This document shows positions 1 to 5,231 of a stretch of DNA of 5,231 bases, one piece after another. Positions within the stretch are counted from its first letter, which is position 1. Every line of letters begins with the position of its first letter. The stretch comes from Verrucomicrobiales bacterium (GTDB lineage Bacteria > Verrucomicrobiota > Verrucomicrobiia > Limisphaerales > UBA1096). The DNA lies in NCBI GenBank assembly GCA_011523195.1, contig WTHH01000088.1, positions 1-5,231 of the forward strand, given 5' to 3'. The position numbers and the translations under genes were made by a program. The notes beneath the pieces are model-generated. The model saw nothing but the letters and a program-made list of their open reading frames with translations. It was not told where the DNA came from and searched no databases.

Positions 1-162
1 CCCTGCCACAACAGCAATTTCAAGTTGAACGGAGACATCCTCTCTGGGGTGAGTCCCCGCGCGATGGATCCGCTAGAGATTGAGGTGCGCAACACCTCGG
101 AGGTCTGGGTGAAATTTCAAAACTTCCAACCCGGCCACGACCATCCGGTCCCCGTGTCATGA
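1..162 (+). CDS. Rieske [2Fe-2S] iron-sulfur protein of a bc-type complex, C-terminal fragment
   Basis: Frame 1 is open from the window edge to the TGA at 160-162 and gives 53 residues beginning PCHNSNF. This is the end of the second Rieske cluster box (family form CPCHGS). The visible Cys would be the disulfide partner and the His a ligand of the [2Fe-2S] cluster. The box I cysteines and the first Cys of box II lie upstream of the window. Further on, SGVSPRAMD matches the family's Pro-loop (usually GPSPRPLD), which covers the cluster, followed by the final beta strands. The family protein carries electrons from quinol at the Qo site to a c-type heme and is anchored in the membrane by an N-terminal helix, not visible here. 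The Gly usual after CPCH is Asn here. The stop overlaps the start of the cytochrome b gene, so the two are co-transcribed partners (qcrA/petC-type role). The 5' part is cut off by the window. Confidence 0.9.
   Translation, partial: PCHNSNFKLNGDILSGVSPRAMDPLEIEVRNTSEVWVKFQNFQPGHDHPVPVS
159..162 (+). promoter_or_regulatory. ATGA stop/start overlap of Rieske and cytochrome b genes
   Basis: The ATG of cytochrome b (159-161) overlaps the TGA of the Rieske gene (160-162). No GGAGG-like sequence lies in the preceding 20 bases, so termination-reinitiation is the simplest explanation for cytochrome b translation. The overlap is seen directly; the coupling mechanism is inferred. Confidence 0.7.
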
Positions 163-2156
163 AGGCGCTCTTTGATTGGATTGATCATCGAACCGGCATT
201 CGCAGCCTGACGAAGGACGTGTTGTTCGAGAACATTCCGGGCGGCTCGCGCTGGCGTTACGTCTGGGGCAGCACGCTGACGTTTGCGTTGTTTGTGCAGT
301 TCGTCACCGGGGCGTTCCTGTGGATGGGTTACAGCGCCAGCTCCGGGGATGCGTGGGAGTCGGTGAATTACATTCAAAACGAGATGACCGGCGGCTGGTT
401 GCTGCGTGGCATCCACCACTGGATGGCACAGGCAATGCCGATCCTGCTTTTACTGCACTTGATGCAGGTGTTGGTGGACGGCGCCTACAAGGCGCCGCGT
501 GAGGTGAATTTTTGGTTTGGCGTCATCCTGCTCAAGCTCGTGTTGGCACTCTCGCTGACTGGCTATCTTTTGCCGTGGGACCAAAAAGGGTACTGGGCCA
601 CGAAGGTCGCGACGAATCTCGTGAATCTTGTGCCGTTTATCGGTCCGGAGTTGCAGAAACTTGTCGTGGGTGGCACCGACTACGGCCATCACACGCTGAC
701 CCGTTTTTTTGCGCTGCATGCTGGTGTGTTGCCGGCAATGATCGTGTTGCTGGTCATCGGGCACATTTACCTGTTCCGCCGCCACGGCATCACGCCGGCC
801 GAGTCGAAAAAGAAAAAGGACGCCTATTTTTGGCCGGATCAGGTTTTCAAAGATGCGGTTGCCTGCCTTGCGGTAATGGCAACCGTCATGTTTTTCGTGA
901 TCTGGTATCACGGTGCTCACTTGTCGTCGCCGGCTGACCCTTCCGAGCCGTTCTCTGCCGCCCGGCCGGACTGGTATTTCCTGTACCTATTCCAGTTTCT
1001 CAAGCTGCCGGCTTTCGCCGGGAATATGGAGGTCTGGGGCGCGATTTACATCCCTGGGATGTTCGTCGGCCTGATTTGTTTGATGCCATTTATCGGCAAA
1101 TGGAAGGTGGGACACACGTTTAACATCGGGATCATGTTCGTGTTTCTCGGTGGGGCCGGCGCTTTAACCTATCTGGCCAAGCACGAGGATGTGGCCGGGG
1201 GAAACAGCTCGACCTATCTCAAGGCCCTGCTCGACAACCATCGCGATGCTGAACGGGCAATCGAGTTGGCCAAGCACGAGGGGATCGATTCCACCGCGCT
1301 GAACCTGCTCAAGACCGACCCCAAGACGCAGGGCGCCAAGCTGTTCGCCCAGCACTGTGCGAGCTGTCACCGGTACGGAGGGCACGATGGCCTAGCACAT
1401 GAGCTTGCAGCGGCAGAAAACCTCGCGGACTTGAAGGCCCGCACCTCGGCGTGGGAACGCTTCGCCTCATCGGAGGCGGTACACCCGGAATGGCTGGCCC
1501 GGAAGGAAAACTCGACCAACGAGTGGTCCACCGTCGAGGCGATCCTCAATGCAAACGAGGAGGCTAAATACGAGATTCTCGCCGCCACCGAAATCAAGGA
1601 TGCCGCGAGTGCGCCGGACCTGAAGGGCTTTGCCTCACGCGAATGGATTCGCGAGTTGCTCACGCCGGACATGTACATCAGCCAAAAGTTTTTCGGTGGC
1701 TCCGCTCACAAGGACGGCGACATGTACCGCCGCTTCCTGAAGCGCAAAGTCACCAAGTACGACGAGGAGGAAAAAGAGATGCTCGATCTGGTCGTACTCG
1801 CGCTCTCCGCCGAAGCGAAGCTCCCGTCACAGGCCGAGAAGGACAAGGCCGACGCCGAGAAAATCAAGCGAGGCATCGACCACCTGATCGACGATATCGC
1901 CTGTATCGACTGCCACGCGTTTCAGGAGCCCGACCCCGATGTCGACGGCCCGGACCTCACCGGCTACGGCTCGCGCCAGTGGATCATCGACTTCGTGAAA
2001 AACCCGGAGCACGAGAAATTTTACCCCGAGAACAACGACCGCATGCCTGCCTTCGGTGAGAAGGAAATCCTGACAGATGACGAGATCGGGCTGATCGCTG
2101 ACTGGATTCGTGGGGACTATTTCATCAAACCGAAGGAAGCGGCCGCAGCCGATTGA
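159..2156 (+). CDS. Cytochrome b (b6/subunit IV type) fused to two C-terminal heme-c domains
   Basis: This 665-residue quinol-oxidising membrane subunit of a bc-type complex has a qcrB/petB role, with a built-in electron exit. Residues 1-210 are the b6-like part, with helices near 36-58, 82-107, 118-140 and 185-206. Bis-His heme b ligands are H86/H100 and H187/H202; the 14-residue gap in the second pair is the b6 spacing. Residues 230-340 resemble subunit IV, with three helices near 232-252, 292-312 and 320-340 and the Qo motif PDWY at 270-273. About 325 soluble residues follow, with heme-c sites CASCH (400-404) and CIDCH (582-586). M629 (in RMPAF) is the likely axial ligand of the second heme; M522 or M505 may serve the first. 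No Cys matches the heme-ci cysteine of b6. The ATG overlaps the Rieske stop (ATGA), which fixes the start and suggests translational coupling; no Shine-Dalgarno is visible. No separate cytochrome c1 gene follows, so the fused hemes probably take its role (inference). Confidence 0.95.
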   Translation: MKALFDWIDHRTGIRSLTKDVLFENIPGGSRWRYVWGSTLTFALFVQFVTGAFLWMGYSASSGDAWESVNYIQNEMTGGWLLRGIHHWMAQAMPILLLLHLMQVLVDGAYKAPREVNFWFGVILLKLVLALSLTGYLLPWDQKGYWATKVATNLVNLVPFIGPELQKLVVGGTDYGHHTLTRFFALHAGVLPAMIVLLVIGHIYLFRRHGITPAESKKKKDAYFWPDQVFKDAVACLAVMATVMFFVIWYHGAHLSSPADPSEPFSAARPDWYFLYLFQFLKLPAFAGNMEVWGAIYIPGMFVGLICLMPFIGKWKVGHTFNIGIMFVFLGGAGALTYLAKHEDVAGGNSSTYLKALLDNHRDAERAIELAKHEGIDSTALNLLKTDPKTQGAKLFAQHCASCHRYGGHDGLAHELAAAENLADLKARTSAWERFASSEAVHPEWLARKENSTNEWSTVEAILNANEEAKYEILAATEIKDAASAPDLKGFASREWIRELLTPDMYISQKFFGGSAHKDGDMYRRFLKRKVTKYDEEEKEMLDLVVLALSAEAKLPSQAEKDKADAEKIKRGIDHLIDDIACIDCHAFQEPDPDVDGPDLTGYGSRQWIIDFVKNPEHEKFYPENNDRMPAFGEKEILTDDEIGLIADWIRGDYFIKPKEAAAAD

Positions 2157-2180
2157 TCCATCCCAACCCTGCGCCCGGCC

Positions 2181-2798
2181 GTGGAAACCGCGAAAGCCAT
2201 CCGGCACCTGAAAAAAGTCGACCCCGACTTGGCTGAAGTCATTCGCCGTGTCGGCCCGTGTGATCTCAAGCCGGACAAGAGCCCCACTATTTACGCCTCG
2301 CTCGTGCGGTCGATCGTCTATCAGCAACTGACCGGCAAGGTCGCGGGTATCATCTTCGGCCGATTACTCAACCTGTTTCCCTGCAAAAAATTCCCGACGC
2401 CGGAGAGCATTCTCGCGTTGCCGATCGACACACTGCGCGGCGTCGGTTTGTCCAACCAAAAGACGCAGTACATCCGCAACATTGCGCAGGCGGCCATCGA
2501 CGGTGTCGTTCCCGACTCCCGCAAGGCCAGCCGAATGAGTGACGATGAACTGGTTGAGCAACTGACCTCCATCAAGGGCGTTGGCCGCTGGACGGTGGAA
2601 ATGCTGCTAATCTTCCGGCTTGGTCGGCCGGACGTCCTGCCGGCGACTGACTACGGCGTCCAAAAAGGCTTCGCCTTGGCCAAGCGCTTGGCGGAACACC
2701 CCAAGCCGAAGGAACTCCTCGCCGCCGGTGAATGCTGGGCCCCTTACCGCACCGTCGCCGCATGGTACTTTTGGCGCACCGCCGACACCGTCAACTAG
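2181..2798 (+). CDS. DNA-3-methyladenine glycosylase II-like protein (HhH-GPD, short AlkA/Mag1 type)
   Basis: The 205-residue product belongs to the HhH-GPD base-excision repair superfamily. Enzymes of this type remove alkylated purines such as 3-methyladenine from DNA, leaving an abasic site. The family signature IVYQQLTGKVA lies at 45-55. The helix-hairpin-helix is at about 128-142 with core IKGVGRWT (131-138). The catalytic Asp is D157 in LPATDYGVQKGF, and a C-terminal WAPYRTVAAWYFWR follows at 186-199. Only three Cys are present and they are scattered, so there is no EndoIII/MutY-type [4Fe-4S] cluster. The length fits the short Mag1-like forms without the N-terminal domain of E. coli AlkA. 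The start is GTG at 2181; the next in-frame ATG is codon 118, inside the fold, so it is too late. No Shine-Dalgarno is seen. It lies 24 bases after cytochrome b on the same strand and may be read through from it, though no functional link is evident. The exact substrate range cannot be told from sequence. Confidence 0.9.
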   Translation: METAKAIRHLKKVDPDLAEVIRRVGPCDLKPDKSPTIYASLVRSIVYQQLTGKVAGIIFGRLLNLFPCKKFPTPESILALPIDTLRGVGLSNQKTQYIRNIAQAAIDGVVPDSRKASRMSDDELVEQLTSIKGVGRWTVEMLLIFRLGRPDVLPATDYGVQKGFALAKRLAEHPKPKELLAAGECWAPYRTVAAWYFWRTADTVN

Positions 2799-2829
2799 AA
2801 TGGAGGTGCGAGCCTGTGAGTCCGCTTGT
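2799..2829. other. Short convergent intergenic spacer without visible terminator
   Basis: Thirty-one bases separate the stops of the glycosylase (+) and the MFS gene (-). I see no GC-rich hairpin followed by a T-run on either strand here or just inside the flanking gene ends. Termination is therefore either Rho-dependent or overlapping; the sequence does not decide. Confidence 0.5.
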
Positions 2830-4068
2830 TTAGTTTTCGTCCCGGCGGATTTGTTTCCACGTTTGGCGGATGGTGGGGATGAGCAGGGCAGCAGAGAGGA
2901 TGATCATCCCGGCGCTGATGTAGCTGAGACTACCGATGGCTAGGCCGGAGGCCAGCACGCCGAAGCCGATCAATGGCGCCAACACCCCGCGTACTCCCGT
3001 AAAAAACGTGTGCACCGACATGTAGTCGGCCACCCGGTTGGCAGGGGCGAGTTTTGTCACCCACATGCCCCAGGCTATGTCGCCGCCGGCGTGGGCGATG
3101 CCAAAGAGGATTTGCCCGACAATCATCCCCGTGAGGCTTTCGCTGCTGAAAAAGACGAGGATGCCAACGGCGAAAAACAGGTTCAGTACCGAGCGTAGCA
3201 GGAAGAAATTGATGCGGTCGAATAGCCAACCCCAAAGCGGGTTGAGTAGCAGCCGGAACACGTTTGGGATGACCAGCGTGAGGATCGCAATGGTGAGATC
3301 GTTTTTTTGTAGGCCATAGGCCGGGTTGGTGAGGTACTCGACTCGGATGGGGATCATCATTAGGTTGCCAAATCCCATCAGCATCCAGCAGATGAGCGCG
3401 TGCCGGAATAGTTTGTCGGTTTTCGCGAAGCGCAGTGTGCGGAACGGATTGCTACCCACATCGCTCTCCAGTGGTCGGGAGGGGAAGTGTTTCAGGAACC
3501 ACCAAGACGCCAAGAACGCGCCGCCGAAAATCACAAGCAGCCAGCGGTAATGCCCGAGTCCCTCCTGCGCATCGGCCCCGGTGCGGGTCAGCAAGTAGCC
3601 GGCGATAAAGCTGAACACCCCGGCCCCGATCACGCGGAACCAGACCGTGCGCGAAAAGTAGTGGCCCCGTTTGTCTGCCGGGTAATTGTCACGGTAAATC
3701 TGCGTGAGCAGCGGGATTGCCCCGGTGGAGCAGGACATCGCCACGATACTGCCGACAAGAAACAATGGCAGCGACTCGACGGTGGCCATCAGGAAAAACA
3801 ACGCCGCCCCAATCAGTGACATCCGCCCGGCAGCCACCGCGGCCGGCAGCTTCAGGGTTTGCACGAGCGACACCACCACCGGCGTGAGCAACAGGCCCAT
3901 GCTGGCGGCGGTCGAGACCAGTGCCTTGGCTATCGGCCCCGGGTCGCCGAAGCACTTGACCACGGTGAGAAGGAGAAACGTGGTGCCTGCGGTTTCGAGG
4001 ATGCCGTTGCAGACGGCCCGGCGCTGCTCGAACTTGAAGGTGACCTTGGTCCGTTCGGCGAGATCCAT
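2830..4068 (-). CDS. Major Facilitator Superfamily transporter, substrate unknown
   Basis: The 412-residue, strongly hydrophobic product has about 12 predicted membrane helices in two halves, roughly 22-40, 47-70, 78-97, 100-122, 142-163, 174-194, then 225-243, 258-279, 288-307, 312-333, 356-375 and 380-400. The central charged loop is at about 195-222. The second half carries a motif-A-like GWLFDR (280-285) between its second and third helices, typical of MFS. The equivalent in the first half is degenerate. A YPADKRG stretch at 129-135 lies between helices 4 and 5. The length is normal for a 12-helix MFS protein, and there is no signal peptide. It is a single gene, convergent with the glycosylase and divergent from der, so context gives no substrate hint. 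The ATG at 4066-4068 is chosen because the N-terminus runs directly into helix 1; an ATG 13 bases upstream is out of frame. No Shine-Dalgarno is visible. Sugar, drug or nucleoside transport are all possible. Confidence 0.88.
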   Translation of the reverse strand: MDLAERTKVTFKFEQRRAVCNGILETAGTTFLLLTVVKCFGDPGPIAKALVSTAASMGLLLTPVVVSLVQTLKLPAAVAAGRMSLIGAALFFLMATVESLPLFLVGSIVAMSCSTGAIPLLTQIYRDNYPADKRGHYFSRTVWFRVIGAGVFSFIAGYLLTRTGADAQEGLGHYRWLLVIFGGAFLASWWFLKHFPSRPLESDVGSNPFRTLRFAKTDKLFRHALICWMLMGFGNLMMIPIRVEYLTNPAYGLQKNDLTIAILTLVIPNVFRLLLNPLWGWLFDRINFFLLRSVLNLFFAVGILVFFSSESLTGMIVGQILFGIAHAGGDIAWGMWVTKLAPANRVADYMSVHTFFTGVRGVLAPLIGFGVLASGLAIGSLSYISAGMIILSAALLIPTIRQTWKQIRRDEN

Positions 4069-4159
4069 CCGGGGCGGGCATTATCCAGAGAACCGACCGG
4101 TTGGCGATTCCTAAAACCCCGCCTCGCAACGGTTCATCAAACCGGTTACAACCACCGGC
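4069..4159. promoter_or_regulatory. Divergent intergenic region between MFS gene and der
   Basis: These 91 bases must hold the start signals of the MFS gene (-) unless it is leaderless, and probably those of der (+). The region contains ACCGGTT at 4096-4102 and again at 4141-4147, the latter within the perfect palindrome AACCGGTT (4140-4147), plus the related AACGGTT at 4128-4134. These could be operator half-sites or chance in GC-rich DNA. I find no convincing plus-strand -35/-10 pair for der. Confidence 0.4.
4080..4107 (-). promoter_or_regulatory. Weak candidate sigma70-type promoter for the MFS gene
   Basis: On the minus strand, GATAAT (4080-4085) matches five of six bases of the TATAAT consensus. 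Sixteen bases upstream, TCGCCA (4102-4107) matches four of six of TTGACA. The -10 ends only 11 bases before the MFS ATG, so the leader would be very short or absent. That would fit the missing Shine-Dalgarno, but a chance match is quite possible. Confidence 0.22.
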
Positions 4160-5231
4160 GTGGCGGGAGTGGTAGCCATCGTCGGCCGACCCAATGTCGG
4201 GAAATCGGCCCTTTTTAATCGAATCGCGCGCAGGCGGATTGCGATCGTGCATGATCGTCCCGGTGTCACGCGCGACCGGCTCAGTGCGGAGGTCGAGTGG
4301 CAGGGGCGGCCGTTCATGCTCGTCGATACCGGTGGCATTGGCCTGCTTAAGGGCGAGCAGGGCGGGGACGATTTTGCGCAGGAAATCGTGACGCAGGTGC
4401 AGGTGGCGCTCGATGACGTGGACGTGATCCTGTTCGTCGTCAGCGTGCATGAGGGCATTGTGCCGATGGATCTCGAGGTGGCCGGGATGCTGCGCGAGGC
4501 CGGCAAGCCGGTTTTGTTGATCATCAACAAGGTGGACACCGTCGGGCACGACAAGGGGGTTGACGAGTTTTCCGAGCTTGGTTTCGAGCACATGTTCCCA
4601 GTCAGCGCACTGCACGATCGCGGTGTCGACACGCCGCTTGGCCAAGCGGTGGGCCTGTTGCCTAAGCCCTTGGCCAAGCCGGTTGAATCCGGCGACAAGG
4701 AAGACCAGGCGGAAGCCGAGCCGCCGATGAACATCGCCATCGTCGGCCGACCCAACGTGGGCAAGTCGTCGATCATCAACGCGCTCACCGAGTCACAGCG
4801 GGTGATCGTCAGTGAAATTTCAGGAACCACGCGCGACGCGATCGACGTACCTTTCGAGGTCGAGACCGACGGCGTCCGGCAGCAGTACAACCTGATCGAC
4901 ACGGCGGGCATCCGGAAGCGCCGGCGCATTAAGGACTCGGTGGAATTTTTCAGCGTCAACCGCTCCGACAAGGCGATCGAGCGCTGCGACCTCGCGGTAA
5001 TGGTGCTCGATGCCGCCGAGGGTGTCACCGAGCAGGACAAGAAGATTTGCGACAAGATCACCGAAGCCGGCTGCGCCTGTGTCGTGGTGGTGAACAAGTG
5101 GGATCTCTATCAGGCCGCCGCCGAGAAAGCCCGAAAGGTCGCGGCGAAAAAAGCGAGAGAGCAGGGCGGAAGAAAGTTCAGCCGCAAAAAGCAGGAGGAA
5201 ATGATGTTCGAGGAGTTCGGCCAGTGGGTGC
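4160..5231 (+). CDS. der: Ribosome-assembly GTPase Der (EngA), 3' end missing
   Basis: Der is a cytoplasmic GTPase that helps assemble the 50S ribosomal subunit and is generally essential. It is recognised by two tandem Era-like G domains. The first has GRPNVGKS (9-16), VTRD (36-39), DTGG (56-59) and NKVD (123-126). The second has GRPNVGKS (196-203), GTTRD (222-226), DTAG (247-250) and NKWD (312-315). An acidic linker at about 176-189 joins them. The window ends at codon 357, so the rest of G domain 2 and the C-terminal KH-like domain are missing. GTG at 4160 is preferred because it gives MAGVVAIVGRPN, the usual N-terminal spacing; GTG at 4169 is the alternative, and the frame is closed by TAA at 4112. 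No Shine-Dalgarno is seen. A basic insert follows NKWDLY (about 318-349, 13 Lys/Arg in 32 residues) and is longer than the usual loop in this family. It is divergent from the MFS gene. Confidence 0.96.
   Translation, partial: MAGVVAIVGRPNVGKSALFNRIARRRIAIVHDRPGVTRDRLSAEVEWQGRPFMLVDTGGIGLLKGEQGGDDFAQEIVTQVQVALDDVDVILFVVSVHEGIVPMDLEVAGMLREAGKPVLLIINKVDTVGHDKGVDEFSELGFEHMFPVSALHDRGVDTPLGQAVGLLPKPLAKPVESGDKEDQAEAEPPMNIAIVGRPNVGKSSIINALTESQRVIVSEISGTTRDAIDVPFEVETDGVRQQYNLIDTAGIRKRRRIKDSVEFFSVNRSDKAIERCDLAVMVLDAAEGVTEQDKKICDKITEAGCACVVVVNKWDLYQAAAEKARKVAAKKAREQGGRKFSRKKQEEMMFEEFGQWV
4175..4194 (+). repeat. Direct repeat, copy 1 (P-loop of Der G domain 1)
   Basis: Twenty bases coding for AIVGRPN are identical to 4736-4755. 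Over 33 bases (4175-4207 against 4736-4768) the two copies differ at four positions. Protein-level conservation of the two P-loops explains the similarity, though identical codon choice over 20 bases is notable. Confidence 0.85.
4736..4755 (+). repeat. Direct repeat, copy 2 (P-loop of Der G domain 2)
   Basis: This is the second copy of the 20-base identity at 4175-4194, offset by 561 bases, which is exactly 187 codons and in frame. It marks the ancient tandem duplication of the G domain in Der. Confidence 0.85.

Noticed and set aside
1643..2059. Plus-strand open frame of 138 codons inside cytochrome b
   Set aside because: The product is dominated by Arg, Pro and Gly, as expected for a +1 shadow, while the overlapping cytochrome frame carries the conserved heme site and RMPAF.
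1827..2327. Antisense open frame across the cytochrome b end and glycosylase start
   Set aside because: It overlaps the second heme-c module and the start of the glycosylase, both clearly coding on the plus strand, and has no recognisable motif.
2181..2798. Endonuclease III or MutY assignment for the HhH-GPD protein
   Set aside because: The four-Cys iron-sulfur loop is absent, and the sequence around the catalytic Asp (PATDYGV) and the WAPYR motif fit AlkA/Mag1 instead.
2799..2829. Possible bidirectional terminator between the convergent genes
   Set aside because: No inverted repeat able to form a stable stem and no T-run was found on either strand.
3689..4645. Antisense open frame spanning the MFS N-terminus and the der 5' part
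   Set aside because: It overlaps two confidently assigned genes in other frames and its product shows no domain. The His- and Arg-rich composition is typical of out-of-frame reading.
4111..5097. Long antisense open frame (328 codons) opposite der
   Set aside because: It lies wholly opposite the well-conserved Der reading frame, its product is rich in Ser, Thr and Arg with no recognisable fold, and it arises from GC-rich codon bias. It is a shadow.
1..5231. A novel defence, mobile or biosynthetic system
   Set aside because: All five genes belong to known respiratory, repair, transport or ribosome-assembly families. No transposase, integrase, att-like repeat, CRISPR-type repeat or toxin-antitoxin pair was found.

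Overview
The window looks like an ordinary chromosomal segment from a GC-rich bacterium. I infer a member of the Planctomycetota-Verrucomicrobiota group, more likely Verrucomicrobiota. The reasons are a Rieske gene followed directly by a cytochrome b fused to C-terminal heme-c domains, a general absence of recognisable Shine-Dalgarno sequences, and use of GTG starts. This placement rests on family knowledge and overall impression, not on a database search.

Layout: bases 1-162 hold the 3' end of a Rieske iron-sulfur protein gene (+). It overlaps by four bases (ATGA) a 665-codon gene (159-2156, +) encoding a cytochrome b with two C-terminal CxxCH heme-c modules. Together they form the core of a bc-type quinol:electron-acceptor oxidoreductase. 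After a 24-base gap comes a short HhH-GPD DNA glycosylase of the AlkA/Mag1 type (2181-2798, +, GTG start). Convergent to it is a 12-helix Major Facilitator Superfamily protein (2830-4068, -) of unknown substrate. A 91-base divergent spacer separates it from der (4160-5231, +, GTG start), the double-GTPase ribosome assembly factor, whose 3' end lies outside the window.

Functionally the window is a respiratory operon tail, a base-excision repair enzyme, a transporter and an essential ribosome-biogenesis GTPase. I see no mobile element, CRISPR array, tRNA or rRNA, and no defence or biosynthetic cluster. The most interesting feature is the cytochrome b-diheme c fusion. Its Qo motif is PDWY rather than PEWY, its heme-ligand spacing is b6-like, it lacks the heme-ci cysteine, and its two heme-c modules look like a tandem duplication in which the first carries an insertion of about 70 residues. 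Second is a strongly basic insertion in the second GTPase domain of Der.
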